A stretch of DNA of 64,000 nt, from positions 6,572,001 to 6,636,000 of the forward strand of contig NZ_CP009282.1 in assembly GCF_000758605.1 (NCBI RefSeq), written 5' to 3'. The DNA comes from Paenibacillus sp. FSL R5-0912. Its GTDB lineage: Bacteria > Bacillota > Bacilli > Paenibacillales > Paenibacillaceae. Position 1 is the first letter of the stretch. Each line of letters opens with the position of its first letter. The position numbers were made by a program, and so were the translations under genes. Below the pieces are notes generated by a model that saw only the letters and a program-made list of their open reading frames with translations, was not told the DNA's origin and made no database searches. This document shows, one piece after another, positions 44,095 through 53,458 of this stretch.

Positions 44095-44275
44095 AGACAA
44101 AATGTTGTATAAACTACAGCTTCGAGCCAGTGAAACCCGGGTGCACAGGCGGATTGTTGTATGAAATACAGGAATTTTCCCGCTAATCCGTTTAATAGAC
44201 GGGGATTGCTGCATTTCATACAACAATTTTCGATTATAGTCGATATGACGCGGGAAATGTTGTATTTGATGCAGG
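44095..44275. repeat. Cluster of TTGTTGTATGAAAT inverted and direct repeats
   Basis: Four related units appear: AAATGTTGTATAAACTACAG (44099), ATTGTTGTATGAAATACAGG (44153), CTGCATTTCATACAACAAT in opposite orientation (to 44227), and AATGTTGTATTTGATGCAGG (44256). Units two and three make a perfect 15-bp inverted repeat (44153-44167 with 44213-44227). Just after them, TTTGTCAC recurs several times near 44285-44330. The whole 43536-44397 gap is non-coding. Confidence 0.8.
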
Positions 44276-44397
44276 AATAAAGTTACTTTGTCACTTTGTC
44301 ACTTTATCAATTGTCACTTGCCCCTTGTCACTTCGTTCTGCGCCGCCCCTACATCTCCCGGCCCAGCGCCGCCGGCCAGGACCGCAGCCGCTTCCCC

Positions 44398-45369
44398 TTA
44401 CGTAGTAGCCCGCTTCACCAGCTGAAACTCCAGCTGCTGCTGCTCCGCTTCCGTGCCTTTGAGCCTGCCGAATATCAGCTGAAAGGCATTCTGCGCCTGT
44501 GCGGCAATCGGATTATAGATCGAGGTAATCCCCAGCGTATGAGCCAGCTCGGTATTATCGAATCCGACAACCGCCAGCTCCTCCGGCACCTTCACACCCA
44601 TCCTCCGGGCCTCGTTCAGCACACCTGCCGCTACCAGATCATTGGCGCACAGAATGACATTCGGTCGCTCGCCCGGATTCAGCAGCAGCTCGCGGACCAG
44701 CTGTTCCCCCTGGCGGATAGAATAGATGCCGGTAGGCGACCAGTCGGGATTAACCGGCAGCGCGTATTTGCGGGCAATGTCTTGATACGCCTGCATCCGC
44801 CCGGAGGTATTCATGCTGGTCGGCCTGCCAAAAGCATTGGCGATCCGCGTATATCCCTGCTTAATCACATGCTCCAGCCCCAGCATATATCCGTCATATT
44901 GGTTCATGGCGACGCTCTGAATTTCCGGCCGCTCCATCCGCTGCCAGGACACCATCGGCCCGTACTTGCCATAGGAGCTGAGGAGCTCCAGATCGTTGAC
45001 ACAGGTGCTGATGACCAGCGCATCAACTCTTTTCCGCCGCATATCCTCGAAGGCCTGCAGCTCTTTGGCCGGATCACCTCCGGAAGTATAAATGATCGTC
45101 TGGTAGCCATACTGGCTGGCGGTCTCAACGAAGCTGTTCAGAAACGGCAGCATCACTTCGTTGATCCCTTCCGTAACCATACCGATCTGCTCCGTCTGCC
45201 CTTTGGATAAGGAAATAGCATTGCCGTTCGGCACGTAATCCTGCTCATCCATGATCTTCATGATGGTATCCCGCGTCGCCAGGCTCACATGGGGGGAATG
45301 ATTCAGCACACGCGACACGGTGGCTTTGGAGAATCCCGACAGCTTGGCAATTTGATCAAGATTCGACAT
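44398..45369 (-). CDS. LacI-family regulator, probable regulator of the GH1 gene
   Basis: A 323-residue LacI/GalR protein. The helix-turn-helix is LDQIAKLSGFSKATVSRVLN (about residues 4-23), then the hinge YVPNGNAISLSKGQT and a sugar-binding core domain ending VGFDNTELAHTLG and the usual C-terminal strands. It is divergent from the GH1 6-phospho-beta-glucosidase. I chose ATG 45369, preceded by AAGGAG; the longer frame from 45435 would run through the operator. Likely a repressor released by a beta-glucoside or its phosphate. Confidence 0.88.
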   Translation of the reverse strand: MSNLDQIAKLSGFSKATVSRVLNHSPHVSLATRDTIMKIMDEQDYVPNGNAISLSKGQTEQIGMVTEGINEVMLPFLNSFVETASQYGYQTIIYTSGGDPAKELQAFEDMRRKRVDALVISTCVNDLELLSSYGKYGPMVSWQRMERPEIQSVAMNQYDGYMLGLEHVIKQGYTRIANAFGRPTSMNTSGRMQAYQDIARKYALPVNPDWSPTGIYSIRQGEQLVRELLLNPGERPNVILCANDLVAAGVLNEARRMGVKVPEELAVVGFDNTELAHTLGITSIYNPIAAQAQNAFQLIFGRLKGTEAEQQQLEFQLVKRATT

Positions 45370-45411
45370 GAGGCTTCTCCTTATATAAATTGTTATCTCC
45401 CAAAAAAACAC

Positions 45412-45442
45412 TTGACATGTAACGCGTTTCAACATTTAGCAT
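45412..45442 (+). promoter_or_regulatory. GH1 promoter with LacI-type operator in the spacer
   Basis: A perfect TTGACA (45412-45417) is directly followed by TGTAACGCGTTTCA (45418-45431), a 14-bp palindrome with two mismatched positions and an AACGCGTT core. The -10 box is weak (TTTAGC or TAGCAT). Its centre is GC rather than CG-centred like catabolite sites, so I assign it to the adjacent LacI protein. Confidence 0.6.
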
Positions 45443-45509
45443 TCCATTATAGGACATATTATTAGCTTACCATATCTGAATCCATAACTATAAAAAGGCG
45501 GGATATTGC

Positions 45510-46925
45510 ATGAGTATTAAGTTTCCTGAAGGCTTTCTGTGGGGCGGCGCTGTAGCTGCCAACCAGCTTGAAGGCGCATATAATGAGGACGGCAAAGGCT
45601 GGTCGACCCAGGACGTCGCTCCGCAAGGGATCAAAGGTCCGATTACTGAAGTTCCGACTGAGGATAATATGAAGCTGGTCGGGATCGACTTTTACCACCG
45701 GTACAAAGAGGATGTGAAGCTTTTTGCCGAAATGGGCTTCAAAGTCTTCCGTACCTCCATTGCCTGGTCGCGGATTTTCCCGAACGGTGATGAGCTGGAG
45801 CCTAATGAGCAAGGCCTGCAGTTCTATGATGATCTGTTCGACGAATTGCATAAATACGGCATCGAGCCGCTCGTTACCCTCTCCCACTATGAAACTCCGC
45901 TGCATTTGTCCAAGCACTATAACGGCTGGGTTAACCGCGATTTAGTCGGCTTCTACGAAAGGTATGCGAGAACGGTATTCACCCGCTACAAGAACAAAGT
46001 GAAATATTGGCTGACCTTTAACGAGATCAACTCCATTCTGCATGAACCGTTCATGAGCGGTGGTATTTACACGCCGAAGGAGCAGCTCAGCAAGCAGGAT
46101 CTGTATCAGGCAATCCATCACGAGCTAGTAGCCAGTGCGCTGGCCGTGAAGCTCAGTCACGAGATTAACCCGCAGGCCCAGATCGGCTGTATGATCCTTA
46201 GTATGCCGACTTATCCGCTCACTCCGAACCCGGATGATGTAATCGCAGCGATGAAGTCGGAGCATATGAACTATTTCTTCGGAGATGTTCATGCGAGAGG
46301 CGTATATCCGGGCTATATGAAGCGTTACTTCAGAGAGAACGGTATTGAAATCCATATGCAGCCTGGCGATGCCGAGATTCTGAAGCACACGGTAGACTTC
46401 ATCTCCTTCAGCTATTATGTGAGCATCTGTGAAACGGGAGACAACAATAAGCGCAATCAGAACGAAGCTAACCTGTTCAGCGGTGCAGCCAATCCCTACC
46501 TGAAGGCTTCCGAATGGGGCTGGCAGATTGACCCGCAAGGTCTGCGTTATGTACTGAACATGTTCCATGACCGTTACCAGAAGCCATTGTTTATTGTAGA
46601 AAATGGTCTCGGCGCCAAGGACGAGCTGATCACCGGCGAAGACGGTGTGCCGACCGTCAATGACGACTACCGGATTGGGTATTTGAATGACCACCTGGTG
46701 CAGGTGGGTGAAGCAATCGAGGACGGCGTAGATGTCATGGGCTACACCTCATGGGGCTGTATTGACCTGGTCAGCGCTTCAACCGCACAGCTCAGCAAAC
46801 GTTACGGCTTCATTTATGTTGACCGCCACGACGACAATACCGGCACACTTGAGCGCTACCGCAAAAAATCCTTCCACTGGTATAAGGACGTTATTGCGTC
46901 CAATGGAGAGAGTTTGCTGCGTTAA
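45510..46925 (+). CDS. 6-phospho-beta-glucosidase, glycoside hydrolase family 1
   Basis: A 471-residue GH1 enzyme. The acid/base glutamate is E172 in LTFNEIN and the nucleophile is E364 in FIVENGLG. S424, K430 and Y432 in VSASTAQLSKRYGFIY are the phosphate-binding residues that separate 6-phospho-beta-glucosidases from plain beta-glucosidases, so the substrate is a PTS-imported, phosphorylated beta-glucoside such as cellobiose-6-phosphate. No PTS gene lies next to it, so uptake must be encoded elsewhere. It is divergent from its probable LacI regulator and ends at a strong terminator. Confidence 0.92.
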   Translation: MSIKFPEGFLWGGAVAANQLEGAYNEDGKGWSTQDVAPQGIKGPITEVPTEDNMKLVGIDFYHRYKEDVKLFAEMGFKVFRTSIAWSRIFPNGDELEPNEQGLQFYDDLFDELHKYGIEPLVTLSHYETPLHLSKHYNGWVNRDLVGFYERYARTVFTRYKNKVKYWLTFNEINSILHEPFMSGGIYTPKEQLSKQDLYQAIHHELVASALAVKLSHEINPQAQIGCMILSMPTYPLTPNPDDVIAAMKSEHMNYFFGDVHARGVYPGYMKRYFRENGIEIHMQPGDAEILKHTVDFISFSYYVSICETGDNNKRNQNEANLFSGAANPYLKASEWGWQIDPQGLRYVLNMFHDRYQKPLFIVENGLGAKDELITGEDGVPTVNDDYRIGYLNDHLVQVGEAIEDGVDVMGYTSWGCIDLVSASTAQLSKRYGFIYVDRHDDNTGTLERYRKKSFHWYKDVIASNGESLLR

Positions 46926-46939
46926 GCTCTTTCTCCCCA

Positions 46940-46968
46940 AAAAAGGCAGCCATTCCGGCTGTCTTTTT
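46940..46968 (+). terminator. Terminator of the GH1 gene
   Basis: AAAAAGGCAGCC and GGCTGTCTTTTT form a stem with one mismatch, 15 bases after the stop codon, ending in a T run. Confidence 0.8.
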
Positions 46969-47202
46969 GGTTGGAATAGGCTACTTCATGGTAATTTCCA
47001 TAAGGTTAGTCCATTCTCATTGTTGAGCATAATCGCCTCCGGCCTTCTTTCGGGTTCATATGAACATGATAGTGGTCCACACAGTCCGCTTCATAGGGCA
47101 CGCAACTGAGACGCGTCCCGCTGTCCCTTCCTGTCCCTCCCCTCCGGAGCTAAGCTGAAAGTATATATTTCAGAGGAACAAAGGTTATAACCAGAAGCGG
47201 AA

Positions 47203-47333
47203 GGACCGGAGGGGAAATTTGGAACTGTAGGAGCGATAGCGTCCGCCTTTGTTTCCCGATTTCAACTGCAAACTGCAGTCTAGATCAAGAAATCAGGAAA
47301 CAACAGCGGCCGGAAGTCCAAATGTTCACCGCA
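47203..47333. repeat. Dispersed hairpin-forming repeat, copy 2
   Basis: In direct orientation it carries CTGTAGGAGCGATAGCGTCC, then GCCTTTGTTTCCCGATTTC, a loop with AACTGCAAACTGCAGT, then GAAATCAGGAAACAACAGCG and GCCGGAAGTCCAAA. It is the inverted counterpart of 28430-28556. The stem is GTTTCCCGATTTC with GAAATCAGGAAAC; its bases differ from copy 1 yet still pair. The rest of 46969-47470 shows no gene. Confidence 0.8.
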
Positions 47334-47470
47334 GAGACGCCGCAGCTTCCCGTTAGCACCTTAGCTTCAACGCCTATAGATATTCAGATAGCTCCTTTAC
47401 CATTTTGCAACTAATTGCCAGAAAGGTTGGGATATACTAGCCACAGATGAATCATAAGGAGAGTAACTGG

Positions 47471-48946
47471 ATGAACAAATTCATACCCGGCCTGAGCGGC
47501 CTTCTATTCTTAAGTATAATCACCTCCGGCTGCGGCACCCTGAAGACGCCAAGCGATCTGCTTCAGGCCCCGGCACAGGGCAATGCCGATGGCACATTAA
47601 CCGGGATCGTGAAATTATATCTTCCCGCCAATTCGCATTTAACAGTGCCTGTCCATTCCGAATCCGGCAGCGCCATTCAATTGCAGGATCTCGACAAGGA
47701 CGGACAGGATGAGCTGCTGGCCTTCTATAAGACAGACCAGACCGATTATGAAATCAATACCCTCCTGCTCTCGCACAAGGACGGGAAGTGGAGTAAACTC
47801 GCCACTCTGACCGGGGTAGGCAGTGAGCTGGATTACGTGGCGTTCACCGATGTTACCGCAGATGGAGCGGAGGATCTGCTGCTTGGTTATAGCGGCGGGG
47901 AAGGACTAAGTAAAGAGTTATCTGTCCACAGTCTGAACAGCGGCAAATTATCCGAGATTCTCAAGCAGCCCTATGATCAGGTAGTGGTTGGGGATCTGAC
48001 CGGGGAAGGGCAAACCGACATTGCTGTACTCCAGGGAACCTATATCACAGATGCACAACCCGAGACGCACCTTCAGCTGCTCCGGCTCCAGGGCGGTACG
48101 CTGCAGACCTTATCCGATCAGAAGCTTGACGGGAACGTGATAGGCGCCCAGTTCGCCAAGGCATCTCCTACCCGCAGTGCCTTATTCATCGATGCCGCAG
48201 TGGGTGCGCACTCCTCTTACACTTCGCTGCTGACTTGGGAAAATAGCAAATTTACTGATATACTGGCATCAGATGATTATCAGCGTACTGCGCTGGCCGG
48301 GAGCAAGGATCTTGTACTCAAGCCGCTGGCACCGGCGCCTGACGGAATGCTCGGCAGCAATAACATGGCCATCAAGGATTACCCTCTGGACAGCACAGAT
48401 ATTAACGGTGACGGGATTGTCGAGATCGGCTTTCTCGTACCGCCTGCGGGCACCGAGAGTTACGCCCCGCTGGCCACTCCGTTCATCACCAAGTACTATC
48501 AATGGGATGGCGGAACCGGCCTGAAGTTCGTGGAAGAACAGTTTGACCGCTGGGGCTTCAACTTCCATATTCCTAAGAGCTGGGCTGGCCGTACCCTTCT
48601 GGAGACACCGGGAGAGTCACCGGCGCCATGGGAGAATATCCGCTTCAGCTACAAGAATGCCGAATCTACCCAGCAGGCTCCGCTTCTCGAGCTTAGACTG
48701 CTGGCTAAGAAGGATTGGGCTGCAGCAGAGACTAAGCTGAAGTCAGAGAATAGAGAATATAAGCTGCTGTATGAGCTGCACAATACCAATGATGATACGG
48801 CGCCAACGGTGTTCGTTGCGGTCATGCCCGCTGCCGGTGCAGCAGCCAAGCTGCAGGGCGCTTCCCTTCAGGAGTATAATCAGCTGAAGCTGACCCTTGA
48901 GGAAGCAGTGCAGCTGGCCGGCACACCGCAGAAGCCCCGGCAATAA
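47471..48946 (+). CDS. FG-GAP/VCBS-repeat lipoprotein in a two-component operon
   Basis: A 491-residue lipoprotein (lipobox IITSGCGTL). It has a repeat domain with acidic calcium-type loops: DLDKDGQDELLAFY, DVTADGAEDLLLGY, DLTGEGQTDIAVL and DINGDGIVEIGFL, suggesting a beta-propeller. A separate C-terminal domain begins FNFHIPKSWAGRTLLE. I prefer ATG 47471 after AAGGAG; an ATG eight codons earlier lies before that site. It precedes a response regulator and kinase by 14 bases, so it may be an envelope sensor partner. Its function is not known. Confidence 0.75.
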   Translation: MNKFIPGLSGLLFLSIITSGCGTLKTPSDLLQAPAQGNADGTLTGIVKLYLPANSHLTVPVHSESGSAIQLQDLDKDGQDELLAFYKTDQTDYEINTLLLSHKDGKWSKLATLTGVGSELDYVAFTDVTADGAEDLLLGYSGGEGLSKELSVHSLNSGKLSEILKQPYDQVVVGDLTGEGQTDIAVLQGTYITDAQPETHLQLLRLQGGTLQTLSDQKLDGNVIGAQFAKASPTRSALFIDAAVGAHSSYTSLLTWENSKFTDILASDDYQRTALAGSKDLVLKPLAPAPDGMLGSNNMAIKDYPLDSTDINGDGIVEIGFLVPPAGTESYAPLATPFITKYYQWDGGTGLKFVEEQFDRWGFNFHIPKSWAGRTLLETPGESPAPWENIRFSYKNAESTQQAPLLELRLLAKKDWAAAETKLKSENREYKLLYELHNTNDDTAPTVFVAVMPAAGAAAKLQGASLQEYNQLKLTLEEAVQLAGTPQKPRQ

Positions 48947-48960
48947 TAAGGAGGCTGTTC

Positions 48961-49647
48961 ATGAAAGTGCTGATACTGGAAGATGAGAAGCCAATCCGGG
49001 ATCTTCTGTGTGTGAATCTGAAACGTGCAGGCTTCGAAGTCGCTGAGGCTTCTACCGGTGAAGAGGCTCTGCGAAGCGCAGGGGAACGGAAGGATTTTGA
49101 CATCGCCATTCTGGATCTGATGCTTCCCGGCATGAGCGGCTTCGAGGTATGCACCCGCCTCCGGGGACAGTTCCCCCGCCTCGGAATCATTATGCTCACA
49201 GCCAAAAGCCAGGAAGTAGACAAGGTCATGGGCCTTGAAGCCGGCGCAGACGACTACGTGGTCAAGCCGTTCAGTCCGGTTGAGCTGGTCGCCCGGGTGC
49301 GCTCCCTGTACCGCCGGATGTATCCGGGAGAAGCTCTGCCGCAGGAGAACAACCTGGAGCTTCCGCCTTTTACCCTTCTGCTCGATGAACGGAAGTTACT
49401 GAAGAACGGGCAGGATATCCCGCTGACCCCGACCGAATTCATGATCGTCAAGCTGCTGATGGAGCAGCCGAACAAGGCGATGAACCGGGACGATATTCTG
49501 ACAGCCGTGTGGGGGCAATATTTCATGGGGGATCTAAAGATTGTAGATGTGAATATCAGCCGAATCCGCCAAAAAATCGGGCAGGAGTCCTCCGGGCCGC
49601 AGTTCCTCGAAACGGTGTGGGGATTCGGCTATATATGGAGGGGCTAA
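48961..49647 (+). CDS. OmpR-type response regulator
   Basis: 228 residues. Receiver: LILEDEKPIRDLL, phospho-acceptor aspartate in IAILDLMLPGMSGF, LTAKSQ and VVKPFSPVEL. DNA-binding domain: IPLTPTEFMIVKLLMEQPNK, NRDDILTAVWG, KIVDVNISRIRQKIG. AAGGAGG precedes the ATG. It sits between the FG-GAP lipoprotein gene and its kinase, all one operon. The target genes are unknown. Confidence 0.92.
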   Translation: MKVLILEDEKPIRDLLCVNLKRAGFEVAEASTGEEALRSAGERKDFDIAILDLMLPGMSGFEVCTRLRGQFPRLGIIMLTAKSQEVDKVMGLEAGADDYVVKPFSPVELVARVRSLYRRMYPGEALPQENNLELPPFTLLLDERKLLKNGQDIPLTPTEFMIVKLLMEQPNKAMNRDDILTAVWGQYFMGDLKIVDVNISRIRQKIGQESSGPQFLETVWGFGYIWRG

Positions 49648-49649
49648 CT

Positions 49650-51074
49650 TTGCTGAAGGGAATCAGGTCCAGGCTTATCGTCTATATTACCCTTATGCTG
49701 CTCCTGATCGTCCTGCTGCTGGAGGGAGTTTTTATTGCTGCCGTCCACTATTATTATCTGGGCAGCGCGATGGAAACGTTGAATTCCCGGGCCGCTACTT
49801 CAGCGACTTTTTTCAACAAGTATCTGGAGGGTTATACCCTGAATGAACGGGCACGTTATATTCTGGAGAATCTCTCTCCTGAAGAGAGCAGTAAGGTGGA
49901 AGTGCTGAGTCCGGCCGGGAACGTCATTATTAATTCCTTCGGCTTCTCAAGTCAGGAGAAGGTGAATACCCCTGATGTAAGAGCAGCGCTGACCAGCGGT
50001 AAAGGAAGCTTCCAGAGTCTTAAGCCGTTACAGGGTGAGCGGATTATAGCCGTCTCGATTGCACTCAAGGAGTCCGGAAGTACGATTGGTGTGCTGCGTT
50101 ACTCTGTTTCTGCAGAGCCTTTATATGCCGTTATTATGAGAATTGTGCTGAATGCAGCCGTAGTCGGCCTGCTTGTGATTGGATTCGGATTCGTGATGAG
50201 TCTGCTGATCGCCAAAAGAATCGTGGGTCCGATCCAGCAGCTGACCGGGGTTGCGAAGGATATGGCCACCGGCAATTTCACCGTACGGGCGGCCAAACAA
50301 TATGATGATGAGGTTGGTACGCTCGCGGTAACACTGAATTATATGTCCGAGGAAATTCTCAAAAGCGAGAAGATCAAATATGATTTCATCTCCTCTGTCA
50401 CTCATGAGCTACGCACTCCGCTTACTTCGATCAAAGGCTGGGGCGAAACGCTGCTGGTGGGTGATTTGTCGGATAAACAAGAGACCCTGCAGGGTCTTGA
50501 GGTCATGACCGGGGAGACCGACAGGCTCATCGGACTGGTCGAGGATCTGCTGGACTTCTCCAAATTCCAGGCTGGTGAGATCAAGATCGTACGCCAGCCT
50601 TATGATCTCAGGGGACTGCTTGAGGATCTGCTGCTGCAGTTCAGATACCGGGGGCAGACCAAACAGATCCGCCTCTATCCCGAACTTCCTGATCAACCCC
50701 TGCCGGTAGACGGTGATTTCAACCGCCTGAAGCAGGTTTTTGTCAATTTGCTGGACAACGCCTTCAAATTCACTCCTGCCCAGGGAGCCATCCGCCTTAC
50801 AGCAGTGTTACACGGGGAGCTCATCATCATCACCGTAGCCGACAACGGCGAAGGCATCGAGGCCGCAGACCTGGCACAGCTCGGTACCAAGTTCTTCAAA
50901 GGACGGTCCCGCCAGTCCGGAAGCGGCCTGGGCCTGGCCATCTGCAAGGAGATCATAGAGCTGCATGACGGGCGGCTGCGGATCGAGAGTGAATTCACCA
51001 AAGGTACCTCCGTGATCGTGGAGCTGCCGCTTTACCGGCTGGAGCAGCATCTTCCTCCGCCGGTGTATCTGTGA
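49650..51074 (+). CDS. Sensor histidine kinase, partner of 48961
   Basis: 474 residues from a TTG at 49650, which follows GGAGGGG and lies 2 bases after the regulator stop. Two membrane helices (about 10-32 and 165-188) enclose an extracellular sensor. A HAMP domain (VGPIQQLTGVAKDMATGNF) leads to the phospho-acceptor motif ISSVTHELRTPLTSIKGW and an ATPase domain with NLLDNAFKFTPAQG, VADNGEGIEAADL and SGSGLGLAICKEIIELHDG. The sequence is typical of PhoR/ResE-like kinases; the signal is unknown. Confidence 0.92.
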   Translation: MLKGIRSRLIVYITLMLLLIVLLLEGVFIAAVHYYYLGSAMETLNSRAATSATFFNKYLEGYTLNERARYILENLSPEESSKVEVLSPAGNVIINSFGFSSQEKVNTPDVRAALTSGKGSFQSLKPLQGERIIAVSIALKESGSTIGVLRYSVSAEPLYAVIMRIVLNAAVVGLLVIGFGFVMSLLIAKRIVGPIQQLTGVAKDMATGNFTVRAAKQYDDEVGTLAVTLNYMSEEILKSEKIKYDFISSVTHELRTPLTSIKGWGETLLVGDLSDKQETLQGLEVMTGETDRLIGLVEDLLDFSKFQAGEIKIVRQPYDLRGLLEDLLLQFRYRGQTKQIRLYPELPDQPLPVDGDFNRLKQVFVNLLDNAFKFTPAQGAIRLTAVLHGELIIITVADNGEGIEAADLAQLGTKFFKGRSRQSGSGLGLAICKEIIELHDGRLRIESEFTKGTSVIVELPLYRLEQHLPPPVYL

Positions 51075-51123
51075 GCTTAGACCTCCCCGTGCGCAGGAAT
51101 GCCAGTTGGAGGATTTTCGGGCA

Positions 51124-51579
51124 TCATTTTCCTGCCCCGGCTATTTCAATTACAGGCTGCGTCTCAATCGAGACATTCCCTGCTACAGCTCTGGAGATCA
51201 TACAGGACTCTTCTGCCATATGTGCCAGCCGCTCTGCCTTCTTCAGCTGGGCCGCTGTCGCATCTGCCTGGAGCACCAACCGCGGCTTGTGCACGATCCG
51301 TTCGTACATAAATACATTATTCGTGACATCTACCGTTGCCTCTGACTCCAGTGTCAGTTCCTGTGGTACAATATCTGAACGCTCGAGCATCGCCGCCAGC
51401 GTAATCAAATAACAGGTCGAGGCTGCCCCCAGCAGCATTTCGTCAGGATTCGTTCCGGTTCCCGGACCGCCCATCTCCTGCGGAATCGAGATGACCGTCC
51501 GGAGTCCGCCTGCTTCGATATGCCCCTCACTGTTACGCCCGCCATTCCATACTGCCTTCAGGTGAAAAGGATGCTTCAT
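51124..51579 (-). CDS. OsmC/Ohr-family peroxide-reducing protein
   Basis: A 151-residue OsmC-like protein. Both redox cysteines are present: GAASTCYLITLAAMLE and EESCMISRAVAGNVSIE. The family reduces organic peroxides with a dithiol donor. MGGPGTGTNPDEMLLGA is the usual loop before the first cysteine. The ATG at 51579 directly follows GAGGGAG; an ATG eight codons upstream has no ribosome-binding site. It stands alone. Confidence 0.85.
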   Translation of the reverse strand: MKHPFHLKAVWNGGRNSEGHIEAGGLRTVISIPQEMGGPGTGTNPDEMLLGAASTCYLITLAAMLERSDIVPQELTLESEATVDVTNNVFMYERIVHKPRLVLQADATAAQLKKAERLAHMAEESCMISRAVAGNVSIETQPVIEIAGAGK

Positions 51580-51711
51580 CTCCCTCAATCCTCTCTTGTT
51601 CATTGTAGCTGCTGAATCCAGTCTACCTCATTAACAGATATAATGCATGGGTCAGAGCTATCCCCAACACAATAAGTAAGGAGATTAATATTTATATCGC
51701 TTAATTATTAA

Positions 51712-52509
51712 TTAGATGAGCGGAGCGCGGCAGACTCCTGCATTAATCCCCAAGCTGTTATAGTGCTGTTTGATGTTAATAATCGCATGCCCGCTTATGA
51801 CCCGTGATACCAGATCCTCGACCGGTTTAGCGTCAACCTGTTTATGCTGAAGCAGCTGTTCGACGGTATGTTTAATTTCCTTCGGATATATATTACCAGC
51901 CACACTTGAGAGACCATTACATCCGCCTGTGACGAAATTGTCCACCAGCTTAACATCTCCTGCAGCAAACATGATGAAATCGTCCGGGTAAATTAGCGGC
52001 AGATGACGCTGCAAATCCCCTGTTTCTTTATAGCCTACAATGTTGGGGTATCGGTTAATTAACGAATGAAGCGAGTCTGGAGTCAAATCGAACCCGGTCC
52101 GGCCGGGATTATTGTACAGGGCCACCTGCTTGGTTGTATGGCTGAGCAGCTCCTCCACATAAGCAACTGCCTGCTGCTGCGTGGGCCGGATATACGGAGG
52201 GAACCCGATCAGAATTATATCAATTACAGAGGCCTCCAGCACCTTTACCAGACGTACAGCATCCCGTGTTCTTATAGCGGAAGCCCCGAAGACAAGCTCA
52301 ATATCCTGAAAGCGCTGCTGGTCAAAATATTCAATGATCTGCAGTCTCTCCTCTATGCTCATGGAATGCTGCTCACCCGTACTTCCAGAGACAAGCAGTG
52401 ATTCTATACCGTTCTGCTTCTGATACTCTACAATGGCTCTAAATCCGTCAACATTTAAGCTTTCATCCTCCCGGAAAGGAGTCGGTATAGCGACATTTAT
52501 ATTTTTCAT
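51712..52509 (-). CDS. DapA/NanA-family aldolase or lyase
   Basis: A 265-residue TIM-barrel protein of the dihydrodipicolinate synthase family. The Schiff-base lysine is in IVGYKETGDLQ and the catalytic tyrosine in VALYNNPGRTGFD; SGSTGEQHSMSIEERL matches the substrate carboxylate loop. It is shorter than true DapA (about 290) and there are no lysine-pathway genes around, so it may be a catabolic or specialised pyruvate lyase. Its start follows AAAGGAAT. It lies 30 bases beyond the amidotransferase gene, so the two may be cotranscribed. Confidence 0.82.
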   Translation of the reverse strand: MKNINVAIPTPFREDESLNVDGFRAIVEYQKQNGIESLLVSGSTGEQHSMSIEERLQIIEYFDQQRFQDIELVFGASAIRTRDAVRLVKVLEASVIDIILIGFPPYIRPTQQQAVAYVEELLSHTTKQVALYNNPGRTGFDLTPDSLHSLINRYPNIVGYKETGDLQRHLPLIYPDDFIMFAAGDVKLVDNFVTGGCNGLSSVAGNIYPKEIKHTVEQLLQHKQVDAKPVEDLVSRVISGHAIINIKQHYNSLGINAGVCRAPLI

Positions 52510-52539
52510 GCATATTCCTTTCTGTGGCGAGCCAGACAG

Positions 52540-53247
52540 CTATGATCTGGACAGGAATTTGTCTTCCATTGCATCGAGGAGCGTGAACATCAGTTCATTG
52601 GAAGCTTTTACTTTCTCAAGCTGATTCACCATCTCAGACTGCGCTTGAACATACTCCTCCCGCTCCAGCTGCTCGGCGCAGTTCCCGATGATTTTCCGGA
52701 TGCTGAGGTCATTAACCTCCAGATGAAACTGCAGGCCGGCTACATAATCCTCATATTCAAAACACTGATTGGCACAGCCCAAGCTGAACCCTAGCCTCTT
52801 GGCTCCGGCGGGCAGGCTGAAGGTATCCCCATGCCAGTGAAACGGTATAAACTGCTCCGGGAACGCTTTGAAGAAGGTAGACGTCTTGGCATCCCCGGTC
52901 AATCTCACTGGGAACCAGCCGATCTCGTTCCACTTGTTTTTATAGACTTCACCGCCGATTTGTTCGGCAATCAGCTGGGCTCCCAGGCAGATTCCAAGCG
53001 TCAGCTTACGCGAGCGGATGGCTGCATTAATAAAAGCTTTCTCCCCCTTCAACCAGGGGATCATTTCCTCATCATTGACTCCCATCGGTCCGCCCATGAT
53101 TACGAGCATATCAAACTCATCAATAGACGGCAGAGCCTGCGCTTCATACAATAAGGTTGTTGTAAGCTCATACCCTCTGTTCCCGGCCCAAACTGCAATT
53201 TCCTCCGGCGCTTCAAAAGGGACATGCTGCAGGCAATGAATTCTCAT
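52540..53247 (-). CDS. Class I glutamine amidotransferase-like protein
   Basis: 235 residues with the class I amidotransferase fold. The nucleophile cysteine is in LTLGICLGAQLIA, and the histidine and glutamate in GLQFHLEV. LVIMGGPMGVNDEE is the oxyanion-loop region. Free-standing members of this kind act on gamma-glutamyl compounds or unknown amines; no synthetase partner is encoded here. Probably in one transcript with the DapA-like gene behind it. Confidence 0.82.
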   Translation of the reverse strand: MRIHCLQHVPFEAPEEIAVWAGNRGYELTTTLLYEAQALPSIDEFDMLVIMGGPMGVNDEEMIPWLKGEKAFINAAIRSRKLTLGICLGAQLIAEQIGGEVYKNKWNEIGWFPVRLTGDAKTSTFFKAFPEQFIPFHWHGDTFSLPAGAKRLGFSLGCANQCFEYEDYVAGLQFHLEVNDLSIRKIIGNCAEQLEREEYVQAQSEMVNQLEKVKASNELMFTLLDAMEDKFLSRS

Positions 53248-53388
53248 CTCTCCACCTCATTCAATAAATTTTCTATTCCCTACACTCACACCATCTTCCT
53301 CTAATGTAAGTATGTTCTGCGTTGCTTGGTGGAGTCCTCCCTTAATAATAAACAATCCTATGTTTTTTCCTGCCCCAAAGTACCAAAA

Positions 53389-53426
53389 AGTCCTGACGAA
53401 TCAAGGGCTGCTTGATCATCAGGACT
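53389..53426 (-). terminator. Terminator of the secreted-protein gene at 53459
   Basis: AGTCCTGA and TCAGGACT enclose an inner pair TCAAG/CTTGA. On the minus strand TTTTTGG follows. A closely similar hairpin lies at 63647-63679. Confidence 0.75.
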
Positions 53427-53458
53427 GTCTTTCTTGTAGCAAAAGGTATGGCTTTCTT

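Noticed and set aside
45418..45431. Catabolite-responsive element at the GH1 promoter
   Set aside because: The centre of the palindrome is GC, not the CG needed in the catabolite consensus; it fits the adjacent LacI protein better.
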